Assembly: GCF_003269275.1 (NCBI RefSeq)
Contig: NZ_QLTS01000006.1
Span: forward strand, 35,386-99,385
Source: Phascolarctobacterium faecium DSM 14760
GTDB lineage: Bacteria > Bacillota > Negativicutes > Acidaminococcales > Acidaminococcaceae
Direction of reading: 5' to 3'
Length of the DNA: 64,000 nt
How positions within the stretch are numbered: position 1 is the stretch's first letter; every line of letters starts with the position of its first letter. This document shows, in pieces, positions 7,177 to 15,633 of this stretch. A program made the position numbers and the translations under genes. The notes under the pieces are model-generated. The model was not told the DNA's origin. It did not search any database and was given only the letters and a program-made list of their open reading frames with translations.

Positions 7177-8661
7177 ATGACTAAAGAAGTTATTGATTTA
7201 AGATCTGCGTTGGAATTACTGGAAAGCATTCCCGGACAAATGGTACATACTGATGTAGAGGTTGACCCTTCTGCAGAACTGGCTGGCGTTTATCGTTATG
7301 TGGGTGCAGGCGGCACTGTTGCCCGTCCTACTAAAACAGGGCCGGCTATGACTTTTGAAAATGTGAAAGGACACCCAGGTGCAAAAGTAGTTATTGGTTT
7401 ATTAGCCAGCCGTAAACGTGTAGGCTATCTTTTGAATAGTAAACCTGAAAAATTAGGTTTTATGATGCGTGACGCTGTAAAAAATGCTATTGCTCCAGTG
7501 GTCGTTGATAAAGCGAAAGCTCAATGCCAGGAAGTCGTGCATCTGGCTACTGACGAAGGCTTTGATATCCGTAAATTGATCCCGGCTCCTACCAATACTC
7601 CGGAAGATGCAGGACCGTATGTAACTTTAGGTATGTGCTATGCTTCCGATGTCGAAACCGGTGAATCTGACGTTACGATCCATAGACTTTGCCTGCAGAG
7701 CAAAGACGAAATTTCCATGTTTTTCACACCGGGGGCCCGGCATTTGGGCGCTTTCCGTGAAAAGGCCGAAGCTTTAGGCAAACCGCTGCCAATTTCCATC
7801 AGTATCGGTGTCGATCCGGCTATTGAGATCGCTTCCTGCTTTGAGCCGCCGACAACTCCGCTTGGCTTCAATGAATTATCTATTGCCGGAGCAATCCGCG
7901 GTAAGGCTGTTGAATTAGCTCCCTGTGTGACGATCGATGAAAAATGTATCGCCAACGCCGAATACGTCATTGAAGGCGAGCTTTTGGTAGGCGCGCGCGT
8001 TCGCGAGGACCAGAATTCCAATACCGGTAAAGCGATGCCGGAATTTCCCGGTTATACCGGGCCTGCCAATGCAGAATTACCTGTTATCAAAGTAAAAGCT
8101 GTTACTCACAGAGTAAATCCGATTATGCAAACCTGCATTGGACCTTCCGAAGAGCATGTAAGCATGGCCGGTATCCCGACTGAGGCGTCGATCCTTGATA
8201 TGGTGGAAAGAGCTATGCCGGGCCGTGTACAAAATGTTTATGCACATTCCTCCGGCGGCGGTAAATTTATTGCCGTTATCCAGTTCAAAAAGACCGTTCC
8301 AAGTGACGAGGGTCGTCAGCGTCAGGCTGCGCTGCTTGCTTTCTCTGCTTTCCCGGAATTGAAGCAGGTGATTTTAGTTGATGAAGATGTCGATATTTTT
8401 GATACTAACGATGTGCTATGGGCGATGACTACCAGGATGCAGGCCGATGTCGATATCGTAACAATCCCCGGCGTACGCTGCCATCCGCTTGATCCGTCTA
8501 ATGATCCTGCCTGCAGCTGGTCGATCCGCGATCATGGTATTGCCTGCAAAACTATTTATGACGCGACAATTCCGTTTAATCAGAAAGCAAGATTCCAACG
8601 CGCAAAATTTATGGAAGTCGATGTAAAAAAATTCTTGCCTGATTTTACCGTACAGGATTGA
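7177..8661 (+). CDS. lpdC: LpdC-like (UbiD-family) hydroxybenzoate decarboxylase, copy 2
   Basis: Identical in protein sequence to the gene at 2521 (494 residues). This copy sits in the complete operon: it is followed by the intact DASS permease, the LpdB-like flavin prenyltransferase that would make its prFMN cofactor, and the LpdD-like protein. It is the original arrangement. The catalytic features are Arg170, Glu233, Glu262 and Glu266, as in copy 1. Confidence 0.87.
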   Translation: MTKEVIDLRSALELLESIPGQMVHTDVEVDPSAELAGVYRYVGAGGTVARPTKTGPAMTFENVKGHPGAKVVIGLLASRKRVGYLLNSKPEKLGFMMRDAVKNAIAPVVVDKAKAQCQEVVHLATDEGFDIRKLIPAPTNTPEDAGPYVTLGMCYASDVETGESDVTIHRLCLQSKDEISMFFTPGARHLGAFREKAEALGKPLPISISIGVDPAIEIASCFEPPTTPLGFNELSIAGAIRGKAVELAPCVTIDEKCIANAEYVIEGELLVGARVREDQNSNTGKAMPEFPGYTGPANAELPVIKVKAVTHRVNPIMQTCIGPSEEHVSMAGIPTEASILDMVERAMPGRVQNVYAHSSGGGKFIAVIQFKKTVPSDEGRQRQAALLAFSAFPELKQVILVDEDVDIFDTNDVLWAMTTRMQADVDIVTIPGVRCHPLDPSNDPACSWSIRDHGIACKTIYDATIPFNQKARFQRAKFMEVDVKKFLPDFTVQD

Positions 8662-8671
8662 ATGATTCTGC

Positions 8672-8700
8672 TGGTTAAGGCGTTTTAAACGCCTTAACCA
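8672..8700 (+). promoter_or_regulatory. Intercistronic 14-bp palindrome, copy 2
   Basis: Same perfect inverted repeat as at 4016, in the 80-bp gap between lpdC and the permease. No T-run follows. Confidence 0.6.
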
Positions 8701-8741
8701 CATTATCTGACTTTGATTGGATATTTTTAAGGAGGACAATT

Positions 8742-10127
8742 ATGGGAAAGAATAAACCGATTATAGGTTTTATTTTAGGTATCATCGTAGCTGTGGTCAT
8801 CTTTTTTGCTAACATTCCCGGCTTGGAACGCACAGGACAGATGTGTATGGCCTTTTCTCTGATGACAGTGATTTTCTGGGCTTTTGGTATTGCTCAGCCC
8901 GGTTATGTCTCAGGTCTGTATCTTTTGCTTTTAGCAGTTTTTAAAGTTGCGCCAACAACATTGATTTTTTCTACCTGGACTACTTCTATGATGTATCTGA
9001 TCATCGGCGCTTATCTTATTGCGGTGGCGGTGAAAGAATCAGGTTTAGGTGAGAGGATCGCTTATAAGTTCATCGTAAAATATGTTTCGTCTTTTAAAAG
9101 TATTATCGTTTCTATCTTTGCTCTGACGTTCATTCTGGCCTTATTGATTCCGCATCCCTGGCCGCGCGCTTTTCTCATTATGTCGGTCATGGCTGTTGTG
9201 GTAAAAAGCGCGGACATTCCCCGTGAAGACGCGGTTAAGATCGGTTTTACTGTTTTTACGGCTTCTATCCCGGTTTCCATGATCTTTCTGACTGGTGATG
9301 CGTCGATCAATCCACTGGCGGCTGCCAGCTGTGACCCGGAACCGGTAGGCTGGCTCAAATGGTTCGAAGTTATGGGTCTGCCAATGATCGTTACCAGTAT
9401 CATTACAATGGTTATGATACTGTTTATGTTCAAGCCAACCAAAGAGGTCAATGTCAATAAAACTGAAATTTTAGAGAAGCTGGAAGCTATGGGACCGATG
9501 AGCGGCAAAGAATTACGTACTGCCGTTTGGGTAACACTGGCTATTATCCTCTGGATGACTGACACGCTGCATGGCATTGATATTGGCTGGGTAACGTTAT
9601 TTATTGCTATGGGGATGGCAATGCCTAAGATCGGCGGCATTTTGACTCCGCAAAGCTGGAGTGGTGTACCGGTACAAACACTGATCTTTTTGACAGCTGC
9701 TGTCGCTATTGGCCGTGTGGGCGGTGCTACAGGCATGAATACATGGATAGCGCAAACTGTATTGCCAAGCAGTGTGCCGGAAAATATGTTCATCCTGGCC
9801 GCATTTATTACAGCCGTTTCTATTGCTATCCATATGCTGTTCGGCAGCGTTATCGCAGTTATGGGGATCGTTATCCCGGCGATGCTGGCCTTTACGGGCT
9901 CAATGGGTATCAGTACGATCATTCCTGTTATGATTGCCTATATTGCTATCAACGCTCACTTTATACTGCCATTCCATAATCTGGCGATTTTGGTCGGCGT
10001 AGGTGAAGACAACGGTATGTATACGGAAAAAGAAACGATCAAATTCGGTGTACCGTTTACGATCGTGCTGTTCATTATTACTGTCGGCGTTGCTGTACCC
10101 TGGTGGAAAGTAATCGGTCTGTGGTGA
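8742..10127 (+). CDS. DASS (SLC13-like) anion permease, intact
   Basis: This 461-residue polytopic membrane protein has about a dozen hydrophobic segments and resembles the divalent anion:Na+ symporter family. The two places where that family normally shows its SNT-type substrate and sodium signature instead read TGDASINP (about 186-193) and LPFHNLAI (about 414-421). It is therefore a divergent member, and its substrate may not be a plain dicarboxylate. The lpd context suggests uptake of an aromatic acid or exchange with the decarboxylated phenol (inference). It starts after AAGGAGG and ends 38 bp before lpdB. Known gallate operons in lactobacilli use a different permease, GacP. Confidence 0.82.
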   Translation: MGKNKPIIGFILGIIVAVVIFFANIPGLERTGQMCMAFSLMTVIFWAFGIAQPGYVSGLYLLLLAVFKVAPTTLIFSTWTTSMMYLIIGAYLIAVAVKESGLGERIAYKFIVKYVSSFKSIIVSIFALTFILALLIPHPWPRAFLIMSVMAVVVKSADIPREDAVKIGFTVFTASIPVSMIFLTGDASINPLAAASCDPEPVGWLKWFEVMGLPMIVTSIITMVMILFMFKPTKEVNVNKTEILEKLEAMGPMSGKELRTAVWVTLAIILWMTDTLHGIDIGWVTLFIAMGMAMPKIGGILTPQSWSGVPVQTLIFLTAAVAIGRVGGATGMNTWIAQTVLPSSVPENMFILAAFITAVSIAIHMLFGSVIAVMGIVIPAMLAFTGSMGISTIIPVMIAYIAINAHFILPFHNLAILVGVGEDNGMYTEKETIKFGVPFTIVLFIITVGVAVPWWKVIGLW

Positions 10128-10165
10128 TTTGTCTTAAAAAGTAAGTTTAAGAAAGGTTGGTTATT

Positions 10166-10741
10166 ATGCGCTTGATTGTAGGAATTTCCGGTGCCAGCGG
10201 TGTCATTATGGGTTATCAGATGCTCAAGGCTCTAAAGCAGCTGCCTGATATGGAAGTGCATCTGATAATTACGGAAGGTGCTGTTAAGAATTTTGAATGT
10301 GAAACTAATATAGAAATCAGCAGACTTGCAGAACTGGCCGATTTTACTCACAGTAATAAAAATCTGGCAGCAAGTATTTCCAGCGGTTCTTTTGTTACGG
10401 ATGGTATGATAATTATTCCCGCCAGTATGAAAACCGTTGCCGGGATAGCCTCAGGGTTTGCAGAAAATCTGCTGCTGCGTGCGGCTGATGTCTGTCTTAA
10501 AGAAAACCGTAAGGTGGTTTTAGTACCGCGCGAGCTGCCGTTGAGCCGTATCCATCTGCGCAATATAAAAGAATGTGCTGATAACGGCTGCGCTATAGTA
10601 CCGCCGATGCTTACTTTTTATAATGGCTCCAATTCACTGGAACAGCAGATCGATCATATTATCGGTAAGATTTTGATGCAGTTTGGGATCGAGTATAAGA
10701 AATTTGTCTCATGGCAGGGAGAAGACATATGCAGACAGTAA
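10166..10741 (+). CDS. lpdB: LpdB/UbiX-like flavin prenyltransferase
   Basis: This 191-residue UbiX-family enzyme would prenylate reduced FMN to give the prFMN cofactor used by UbiD-type decarboxylases. It begins with MRLIVGISGASGVIMG, the flavin-binding loop of the family, and keeps the PASMKTVAGIASG segment and the VPRELPLS-IHLRN segment. ATG 10166 is preferred over TTG 10157 because GAAAGG (10151-10156) is 9 bases upstream of it. It overlaps the next gene by 13 bp. It lies in the lpdC operon, so it probably serves LpdC rather than ubiquinone synthesis. Confidence 0.9.
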   Translation: MRLIVGISGASGVIMGYQMLKALKQLPDMEVHLIITEGAVKNFECETNIEISRLAELADFTHSNKNLAASISSGSFVTDGMIIIPASMKTVAGIASGFAENLLLRAADVCLKENRKVVLVPRELPLSRIHLRNIKECADNGCAIVPPMLTFYNGSNSLEQQIDHIIGKILMQFGIEYKKFVSWQGEDICRQ

Positions 10742-11115
10742 CGTTAAGCGAGGGGGACAAACCTTATACAGTTACGGCATGTGTGGTTTTATGCGGTAAA
10801 GATATCGCAGTAGTGATTGGCGGAGGCGAGGCTTCGCATATTGGTGCTGCAGCCTTGGCTTCTCCCAGGCCGAGTTTGAAAAATACTGCTGAGATTTCCG
10901 CCAGTGCCTCTGTTTTATGCCGTCTGGGACATAAGGATGATTTGCCTGCCAGAGAGGCGGCTTTGCGCCTGGCGAGTAAATTTAATACTAATGTTGCCGT
11001 AACGGCAGGCTTGCATATAGATGATGCGGACTCTGACGATATCGCAAAACTGCAGCATAACTTTCAGCAAATTTTGGAAGCAATAGAAGCATGGCTTCTG
11101 ACAATAGATATATAG
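10729..11115 (+). CDS. lpdD: LpdD-like prenylated-flavin chaperone-type protein
   Basis: This 128-residue protein matches the small third subunit found with gallate and hydroxyarylic acid decarboxylases, which has been described as a prFMN chaperone or maturation partner. A glycine-rich VVIGGGEASHIGAAALASPRPSL segment lies near residues 28-50. ATG 10729 is preferred over the upstream in-frame ATG 10711 because an AGGGAGAAG ribosome binding site lies directly before it. It overlaps the end of lpdB and ends the operon before a bidirectional terminator. Confidence 0.8.
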   Translation: MQTVTLSEGDKPYTVTACVVLCGKDIAVVIGGGEASHIGAAALASPRPSLKNTAEISASASVLCRLGHKDDLPAREAALRLASKFNTNVAVTAGLHIDDADSDDIAKLQHNFQQILEAIEAWLLTIDI

Positions 11116-11153
11116 ATATTTTGATCCTCCCATTGAGTTTGGACACTTACACA

Positions 11154-11197
11154 TCAACACAAAAAGCTCTGACTAATGTCAGAGCTTTTTGTGTTGA
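11154..11197. terminator. Bidirectional terminator, lpdD / M20 peptidase
   Basis: A 20-bp perfect stem (arms 11154-11173 and 11178-11197, loop TAAT) with T-runs inside the arms on either strand separates the converging genes. Confidence 0.9.
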
Positions 11198-11209
11198 TTG
11201 AAGCAGCCG

Positions 11210-12454
11210 TTAAAGTTGTGGAGCAGCAGTAACGTCAGTCAAACCTGCTAAAGCCAAAAGCATCAGCAGTGATTTTTGTTCACATACATATACTCCGGCT
11301 GGGTCAAACCATTCGTCTACGGTATGGGTACCATATTCAGCGCCGCCGCGTCCTAATGTAACAGCCGGAATGCCGATTGCGATCGGCATATTGCTGTTGG
11401 TGCAGCCGCCTAAACGCGGCTGCGGCGTGATGCCGCAGGCTAAGGTTGCCAGCTTGGCCGCCTGGACCATACGGCAGCTTTCGGATTGGCTGCCGGCGGG
11501 GACGTCCATGATTTTACTGAAAGTAACTTTTACAGCGCCGGGTTTCTGCCAGCGGGCATTTTCTGCGTCGGCACCCTGCTGGAAAATCGCGAGTGCCTGC
11601 TGTTCCATTTGCGCCAGAACTTCAGCGCTGTCGGAACGCATATTGATTTTAAAATTAGCGCTTTGAGCAATGCCGTGGATGGCCTGCCCGCCGTTGGTAA
11701 GGCTGACTGTAAAAGTAGTTTTAGGAGTTTCAGGCACCTGCATATCGCTTAAAGCGGCGATGGCTCGTCCCATAGCCTGCACTGCGCTGGGAGTACCGAA
11801 AGCCAGATAAGCATGACCGCCGGGACCTGTATAGGTGACGTCATAATTGATCATGCCCGTAGCATTAAAATACATTACATCATTACTGGGACCGTCGATC
11901 GAAATGGCTGCGAGTATTTCCTCAGCTTTATTATTAACCAAATATTTCATGCCGCTCATAGCTCCCAGGCCTTCTTCTGCCGCAGTGCCTGCAATCATAA
12001 TATCATGATGTGGGCGCAGGCCGCTGTTGACCAAAGCCCTGATAACTGAAAGATTTGCCGCTAAAGCTCTGGTATCATCGCAAATACCTGGAGCATAAAG
12101 CTTGCCGTCTTTTTCGATAACATCTGTAACGGTACCAAAGGAGAACACTGTATCTAAGTGCCCTTCAAGAAGAACGCTTTTACCGGTTTTACCACTGCCG
12201 TAGATTTTTCCGTAAACATTAAATTTTTCATCTATGGTCACATCCTGCAGACCGGCAGCTTTCAGCATTTGAGCGTAGTGTAGGCTGCGTTGTTTTTCCC
12301 GAAATGTTGGCGCTTCTATGACTACCAGTTCTTTTTGCTGTGCGATAGTATTGGGCGCATCCTGTTTTAAAAAATCTAAAGCTTGTTTAACTTGTCGGTC
12401 AGAAGTCAGTTTTTGAAAAATAAGTTCTAGGTCTTTATCGAAAGCTGTTGTCAT
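11210..12454 (-). CDS. M20-family zinc metallopeptidase
   Basis: This 414-residue protein is of the M20 amidohydrolase/peptidase family. The motif EGHLDTVF gives the first metal ligand His99 with Asp101. GICDDTRA supplies the bridging aspartate (about 126-127), and GTAAEEGLG supplies the catalytic and metal glutamates Glu160/Glu161. A dimerisation insert is expected at about 200-320, with the conserved late segment GGCTNSN. The family includes aminoacylases, di- and tripeptidases and carboxypeptidases, and I cannot choose among them. The start follows AAGGAGG on the minus strand. It is a single-gene unit converging on the lpd operon. Confidence 0.85.
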   Translation of the reverse strand: MTTAFDKDLELIFQKLTSDRQVKQALDFLKQDAPNTIAQQKELVVIEAPTFREKQRSLHYAQMLKAAGLQDVTIDEKFNVYGKIYGSGKTGKSVLLEGHLDTVFSFGTVTDVIEKDGKLYAPGICDDTRALAANLSVIRALVNSGLRPHHDIMIAGTAAEEGLGAMSGMKYLVNNKAEEILAAISIDGPSNDVMYFNATGMINYDVTYTGPGGHAYLAFGTPSAVQAMGRAIAALSDMQVPETPKTTFTVSLTNGGQAIHGIAQSANFKINMRSDSAEVLAQMEQQALAIFQQGADAENARWQKPGAVKVTFSKIMDVPAGSQSESCRMVQAAKLATLACGITPQPRLGGCTNSNMPIAIGIPAVTLGRGGAEYGTHTVDEWFDPAGVYVCEQKSLLMLLALAGLTDVTAAPQL

Positions 12455-12669
12455 GGGTGATGCCTCCTTAACGATATTGACTAGATTATAGCAAAGAAAC
12501 TTTGGCGAGGGAAATGCTTTTTATAATTCTTTTAATAATTACTTATAATGTATTTTTTTACTGCTGAAAGTGTAATTTTTGAACATTATTTTTAAGAAAC
12601 ATCAGAATATGATTAAGGTGTATAATAAAAATATGAAAATAATATATGTGAGTGAAAGAAGGTCGTCGT
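12455..12669. promoter_or_regulatory. Divergent intergenic region
   Basis: This AT-rich 215-bp gap lies between the minus-strand peptidase and the plus-strand DUF2284 gene. The only motif I can point to is TATAAT at 12621-12626, a likely -10 for the latter. No good -35 partner, hairpin or reading frame is evident. Confidence 0.4.
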
Positions 12670-13239
12670 ATGCAAAAAACTGCGTTGGAACATGATCTGC
12701 AGAAACTGGTTGAAAAAGCTTTGGCTTTAGGCGCTTCAGGCGCAAAAACAGTTGACGTTGCCAGTATCAGGACTGGGGCCTGGACACGCTGGAAGTGCCA
12801 GTTTGGTTGCCCTAATTATGGAAAAACATTGTGCTGTCCGCCATTTGTTCCTGATTATGCGGCAACGCAGAGGTTTTTACAGGAATTTATCAGAGGGATT
12901 ATCATTCAGTACACTTTTCCTTTGAATGGGGTGGCGGTTGAAAATTTTGCTGCGGCCGATCTGTCAATGAGTAATGGGCTGCTGGAGATTTTATTAAACC
13001 TGGAACGGGAAGCCTTTCTGCAGAATCATTATAAAGCTTTTGCTTTAAAGGCGGGACGCTGTCGTTTGTGCAAAGAATGTAATTTAAAGCAGTGTGTAAA
13101 TCCAACAAAAGCAAGACCCTCGCTGGAAGCATGCGGAATTGATGTTATGGCTTTGGCTAATGATAATGGTTATCAGGCGGAAATTCTGCAGGCGGCGGTT
13201 CCTGAACTGAAAATATATGGCCTTTTACTGGTTGAGTAA
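12670..13239 (+). CDS. DUF2284 predicted metal-binding protein
   Basis: This 189-residue protein is of the DUF2284 type. It has cysteine clusters typical of Fe-S or zinc binding: C-X3-C in KCQFGCPNYG and CC in TLCCPP near residues 37-55, and CRLCKECNLKQC near 135-146. The latter resembles one half of a ferredoxin. Biochemical function is unknown. ATG 12670 is favoured because GAAAGAAGG lies 8 bases before it, while the in-frame GTG at 12652 has no ribosome binding site. It stands alone between two unrelated transcription units. Confidence 0.8.
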   Translation: MQKTALEHDLQKLVEKALALGASGAKTVDVASIRTGAWTRWKCQFGCPNYGKTLCCPPFVPDYAATQRFLQEFIRGIIIQYTFPLNGVAVENFAAADLSMSNGLLEILLNLEREAFLQNHYKAFALKAGRCRLCKECNLKQCVNPTKARPSLEACGIDVMALANDNGYQAEILQAAVPELKIYGLLLVE

Positions 13240-13308
13240 AATTATCTGCAGACAGTTCTGTTTTTTTATAGCATAAATTGTTTGTGGTGTATTATGATGT
13301 GTCTAAGC

Positions 13309-13337
13309 TTGACCCCCTTTTGTAAAAGGGTTATAAT
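13309..13337 (+). promoter_or_regulatory. Promoter with palindrome in spacer
   Basis: TTGACC (13309-13314) and TATAAT (13332-13337) are 17 bp apart. The spacer is almost filled by the perfect inverted repeat CCCTTTTGTAAAAGGG (13315-13330). This is the position of a repressor operator, and it does not look like a Fur box. Confidence 0.7.
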
Positions 13338-13405
13338 CAAATTAGTAAGAAAAGTGCGAAAATTAAGAACAAAATTAACTCAAAGGACAAGAATGGAGGG
13401 TTTTT

Positions 13406-14455
13406 ATGAAAAAGTCAACTAAAATCATTTCAGCAGTTTTAGCATCACTGATGCTTGTTGCGGCAGGCTGCGGCAGTGACAAACCAGCAGAGAAAAAAGC
13501 CGGAGGACCGGAGGAAAAAGTACTGACAGTTTATTCTGCCCGCAGCGAGCAGCTGAATAATGCAGTTATCCCTCAATTTGAAAAAGATACAGGTATAAAG
13601 GTGAATCTTGTTGTAGCAGGTACCGGTGAAGTCCTTAAACGTGCTAAATCTGAAAAAGATAATCCGCTGGGTGATATTTTGTGGGCGGCCGATGAAACGA
13701 TGCTGTCCTCTTCTAAAGATCTGTTTATGGAATATACTTCCACTGAAAACGATAAAATGATGGATGGCTTTAAAAATAAAGCAGGTGTTTTTACACCGGC
13801 CTTTGCTGATCCAACAGTTATGATCGTTAATACTGAGCTTGCTAACGGCATGAAAATTGACGGTTTCGAAGATTTACTCAATCCGGCTTTAAAAGGAAAA
13901 ATCGCTTTCGGCGATCCTGTCAACTCCAGCTCGGCCTTCCAAAGCTTGATGGCAATGCTGTATGGGATGGGAAAAAACGGCGACCCGATGTCTCCGGAAG
14001 CGTGGGATTATGTTGATAAATTTATCGCTAATCTGGGCGGTAAAATGTGCAATAGCTCCAGTCAGGTCTACAAAGGCGTTGCCGGCGGCGAATATGTCGT
14101 TGGTCTTACCTGGGAAGACCCGGCAGCCAATCTTGTGAAAAATGGCGCTAAGGTAAAAGTAGTATTTCCGGTAGAGGGCGCTATTTTCCCCGGAGAATCC
14201 GTACAGATCCTGAAAAACTGTAAGCATCCGGAAAATGCTAAGAAATTTGTCGATTATATGCTTTCCGAAAAAGTGCAGAATGCTGTCGGTATGAATCTGA
14301 CAGTACGTCCACTGCGTAAAGGCGCCACCTTGGCTGATTATATGACTCCTAATGATAAAATCAAATTAGCTCCTAACTATGATGAAAAATGGGTTTCCGA
14401 AAATAAAGCCAAGATTACTAAAATGTTCAGCGAGCATATGGAAAAATCTATGTAA
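13406..14455 (+). CDS. Fe(III)-type ABC transporter, binding lipoprotein
   Basis: This 349-residue extracellular solute-binding protein has a lipoprotein signal peptide with lipobox ending at Cys22 (LVAAGC). The body begins VLTVYSARSEQL, the usual opening of FbpA/IdiA-type ferric-binding proteins and the related aminoethylphosphonate and thiamine binders. It retains the family segments DILWAADETM and GLTWEDPAANLV. Iron is the commonest substrate in this subfamily, but the ligand cannot be read from sequence. It is followed by a hairpin and then the ATPase and fused permease, making a full importer. The start follows GGAGGG. Confidence 0.82.
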   Translation: MKKSTKIISAVLASLMLVAAGCGSDKPAEKKAGGPEEKVLTVYSARSEQLNNAVIPQFEKDTGIKVNLVVAGTGEVLKRAKSEKDNPLGDILWAADETMLSSSKDLFMEYTSTENDKMMDGFKNKAGVFTPAFADPTVMIVNTELANGMKIDGFEDLLNPALKGKIAFGDPVNSSSAFQSLMAMLYGMGKNGDPMSPEAWDYVDKFIANLGGKMCNSSSQVYKGVAGGEYVVGLTWEDPAANLVKNGAKVKVVFPVEGAIFPGESVQILKNCKHPENAKKFVDYMLSEKVQNAVGMNLTVRPLRKGATLADYMTPNDKIKLAPNYDEKWVSENKAKITKMFSEHMEKSM

Positions 14456-14479
14456 GCAAGTGTAAATGTTATAAATGGC

Positions 14480-14505
14480 AAAGGGGACTCGCAGAGTCCC
14501 CTTTT
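14480..14505 (+). terminator. Attenuating hairpin after binding-protein gene
   Basis: AAAGGGGACTC pairs with GAGTCCCCTTT around a GCA loop. The T-run is short, so partial termination is likely, giving more binding protein than ATPase/permease. Confidence 0.75.
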
Positions 14506-14535
14506 GTCTGACTAAAATAAAAAGGCGGTTATTTT

Positions 14536-15633
14536 ATGAGTGTAGCGATTACTATCGATAATGTCGTTAAGCGGTTTGGCAAGGATACTATTATCAACGG
14601 TTTGTCAGTAGATGTCCGGCCCGGAGAATTTTTTACGTTGTTGGGACCTTCCGGCTGTGGCAAAACTACGTTGCTGAGAATGATTATCGGCTTTAACTCT
14701 ATCGAAGGCGGTACGATCAAAATAGATGACCAGATCATTAATGATATACCCACGCATTTGCGTAATATGGGCATGGTCTTTCAGAACTATGCTATTTTTC
14801 CGCATATGTCAGTTAAAGATAATGTTGCTTTCGGGCTGAAAAACCGTAAGGTAGCCAAAGAAAAAATGAATGCATTAGTCGATGAAATCCTGGAAACAGT
14901 AAAGATTGCCCATCTGAAAGACCGGATGCCGACGCAGCTTTCCGGTGGTCAGCAGCAGCGGGTTGCTTTGGCTCGGGCTATTGTTATTCACCCGCAGGTA
15001 TTGCTGATGGACGAACCGCTGTCCAATCTTGACGCCAAGCTCAGAGTCGAGATGCGTAATGCCATCAAGATTATTCAGCAGAAAATAGGTATTACTACAG
15101 TTTATGTAACGCATGATCAGGAAGAGGCGCTGGCCGTTTCTGATCGGATCGCGATTATGAATAACGGTATCATTCAGCAGATAGGTACGCCAAAAGAAAT
15201 TTATCAACGTCCGAACTGTGTATTTGTGGCTACATTTATAGGTCTTTCTAATATTCTGGAAGCGAAAGTCAAAATTACAGGCGCTGCTAAAATACTTGAT
15301 TTTGGTGCTTATGAAGTGCCGATGGATAATTTAATTCCGGAAATATCCGCAGGCAGCAAAGTGCTGGTTTCTGTGCGCCCGGAGGAGTTTGAGATCTGTC
15401 TTAACAGGTCTGATGGGCTGACTGCCGTAGTCGAGCACAGCGTCTTTTTAGGTGTTACCACGCATTATTTTATGCGTTTGGAAAATGGGCAGGAAATAGA
15501 AGTAATTCAAAATTCAGGCGTTGAAGATACTATCCCCAACAAGACCACGGTACGTTTGCTGGTACAGCCGGCTAAGATCAATGTTTTTACGGAGGATGGG
15601 AATACTCCCCTGATAGTTAGGGGGAACCGCTGA
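14536..15633 (+). CDS. Fe(III)-type ABC transporter, ATPase
   Basis: This 365-residue ATPase energises the importer from the cytoplasmic side. Walker A GPSGCGKTT is at 37-45, the signature is LSGGQQQR near 137-144 and Walker B is VLLMDEPLSNLD. A C-terminal TOBE-type regulatory domain (about 240-360) is typical of the FbpC/PotA group. It overlaps the permease start by one base (TGATG), so the two are translationally coupled. Confidence 0.9.
   Translation: MSVAITIDNVVKRFGKDTIINGLSVDVRPGEFFTLLGPSGCGKTTLLRMIIGFNSIEGGTIKIDDQIINDIPTHLRNMGMVFQNYAIFPHMSVKDNVAFGLKNRKVAKEKMNALVDEILETVKIAHLKDRMPTQLSGGQQQRVALARAIVIHPQVLLMDEPLSNLDAKLRVEMRNAIKIIQQKIGITTVYVTHDQEEALAVSDRIAIMNNGIIQQIGTPKEIYQRPNCVFVATFIGLSNILEAKVKITGAAKILDFGAYEVPMDNLIPEISAGSKVLVSVRPEEFEICLNRSDGLTAVVEHSVFLGVTTHYFMRLENGQEIEVIQNSGVEDTIPNKTTVRLLVQPAKINVFTEDGNTPLIVRGNR

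Larger units (their letters stand above)
4..9325 (+). repeat. Direct tandem duplication, 4656-bp unit
   Basis: Every base I compared from about 4 to 4669 recurs 4656 bp downstream (4660-9325). The repeat holds sufB, two tRNAs, a MerR-type regulator, an lpdC-like decarboxylase and the start of a permease gene. The 10-mer TGGCGGCTGC occurs at 4-13, 4660-4669 and 9316-9325, i.e. at both ends and at the junction. This is what a duplication through short microhomology leaves. Copies differ by eye at only three bases (441/5097, 474/5130, 477/5133), all within sufB. Either a recent real duplication or an assembly effect could explain it. The three substitutions and the exact microhomology make a real event more likely. 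Confidence 0.9.

Noticed and set aside
9062-9922. Minus-strand open frame of 286 codons opposite the permease
   Set aside because: Its composition mirrors hydrophobic codons of the permease in reverse, with no start signal; a shadow frame.
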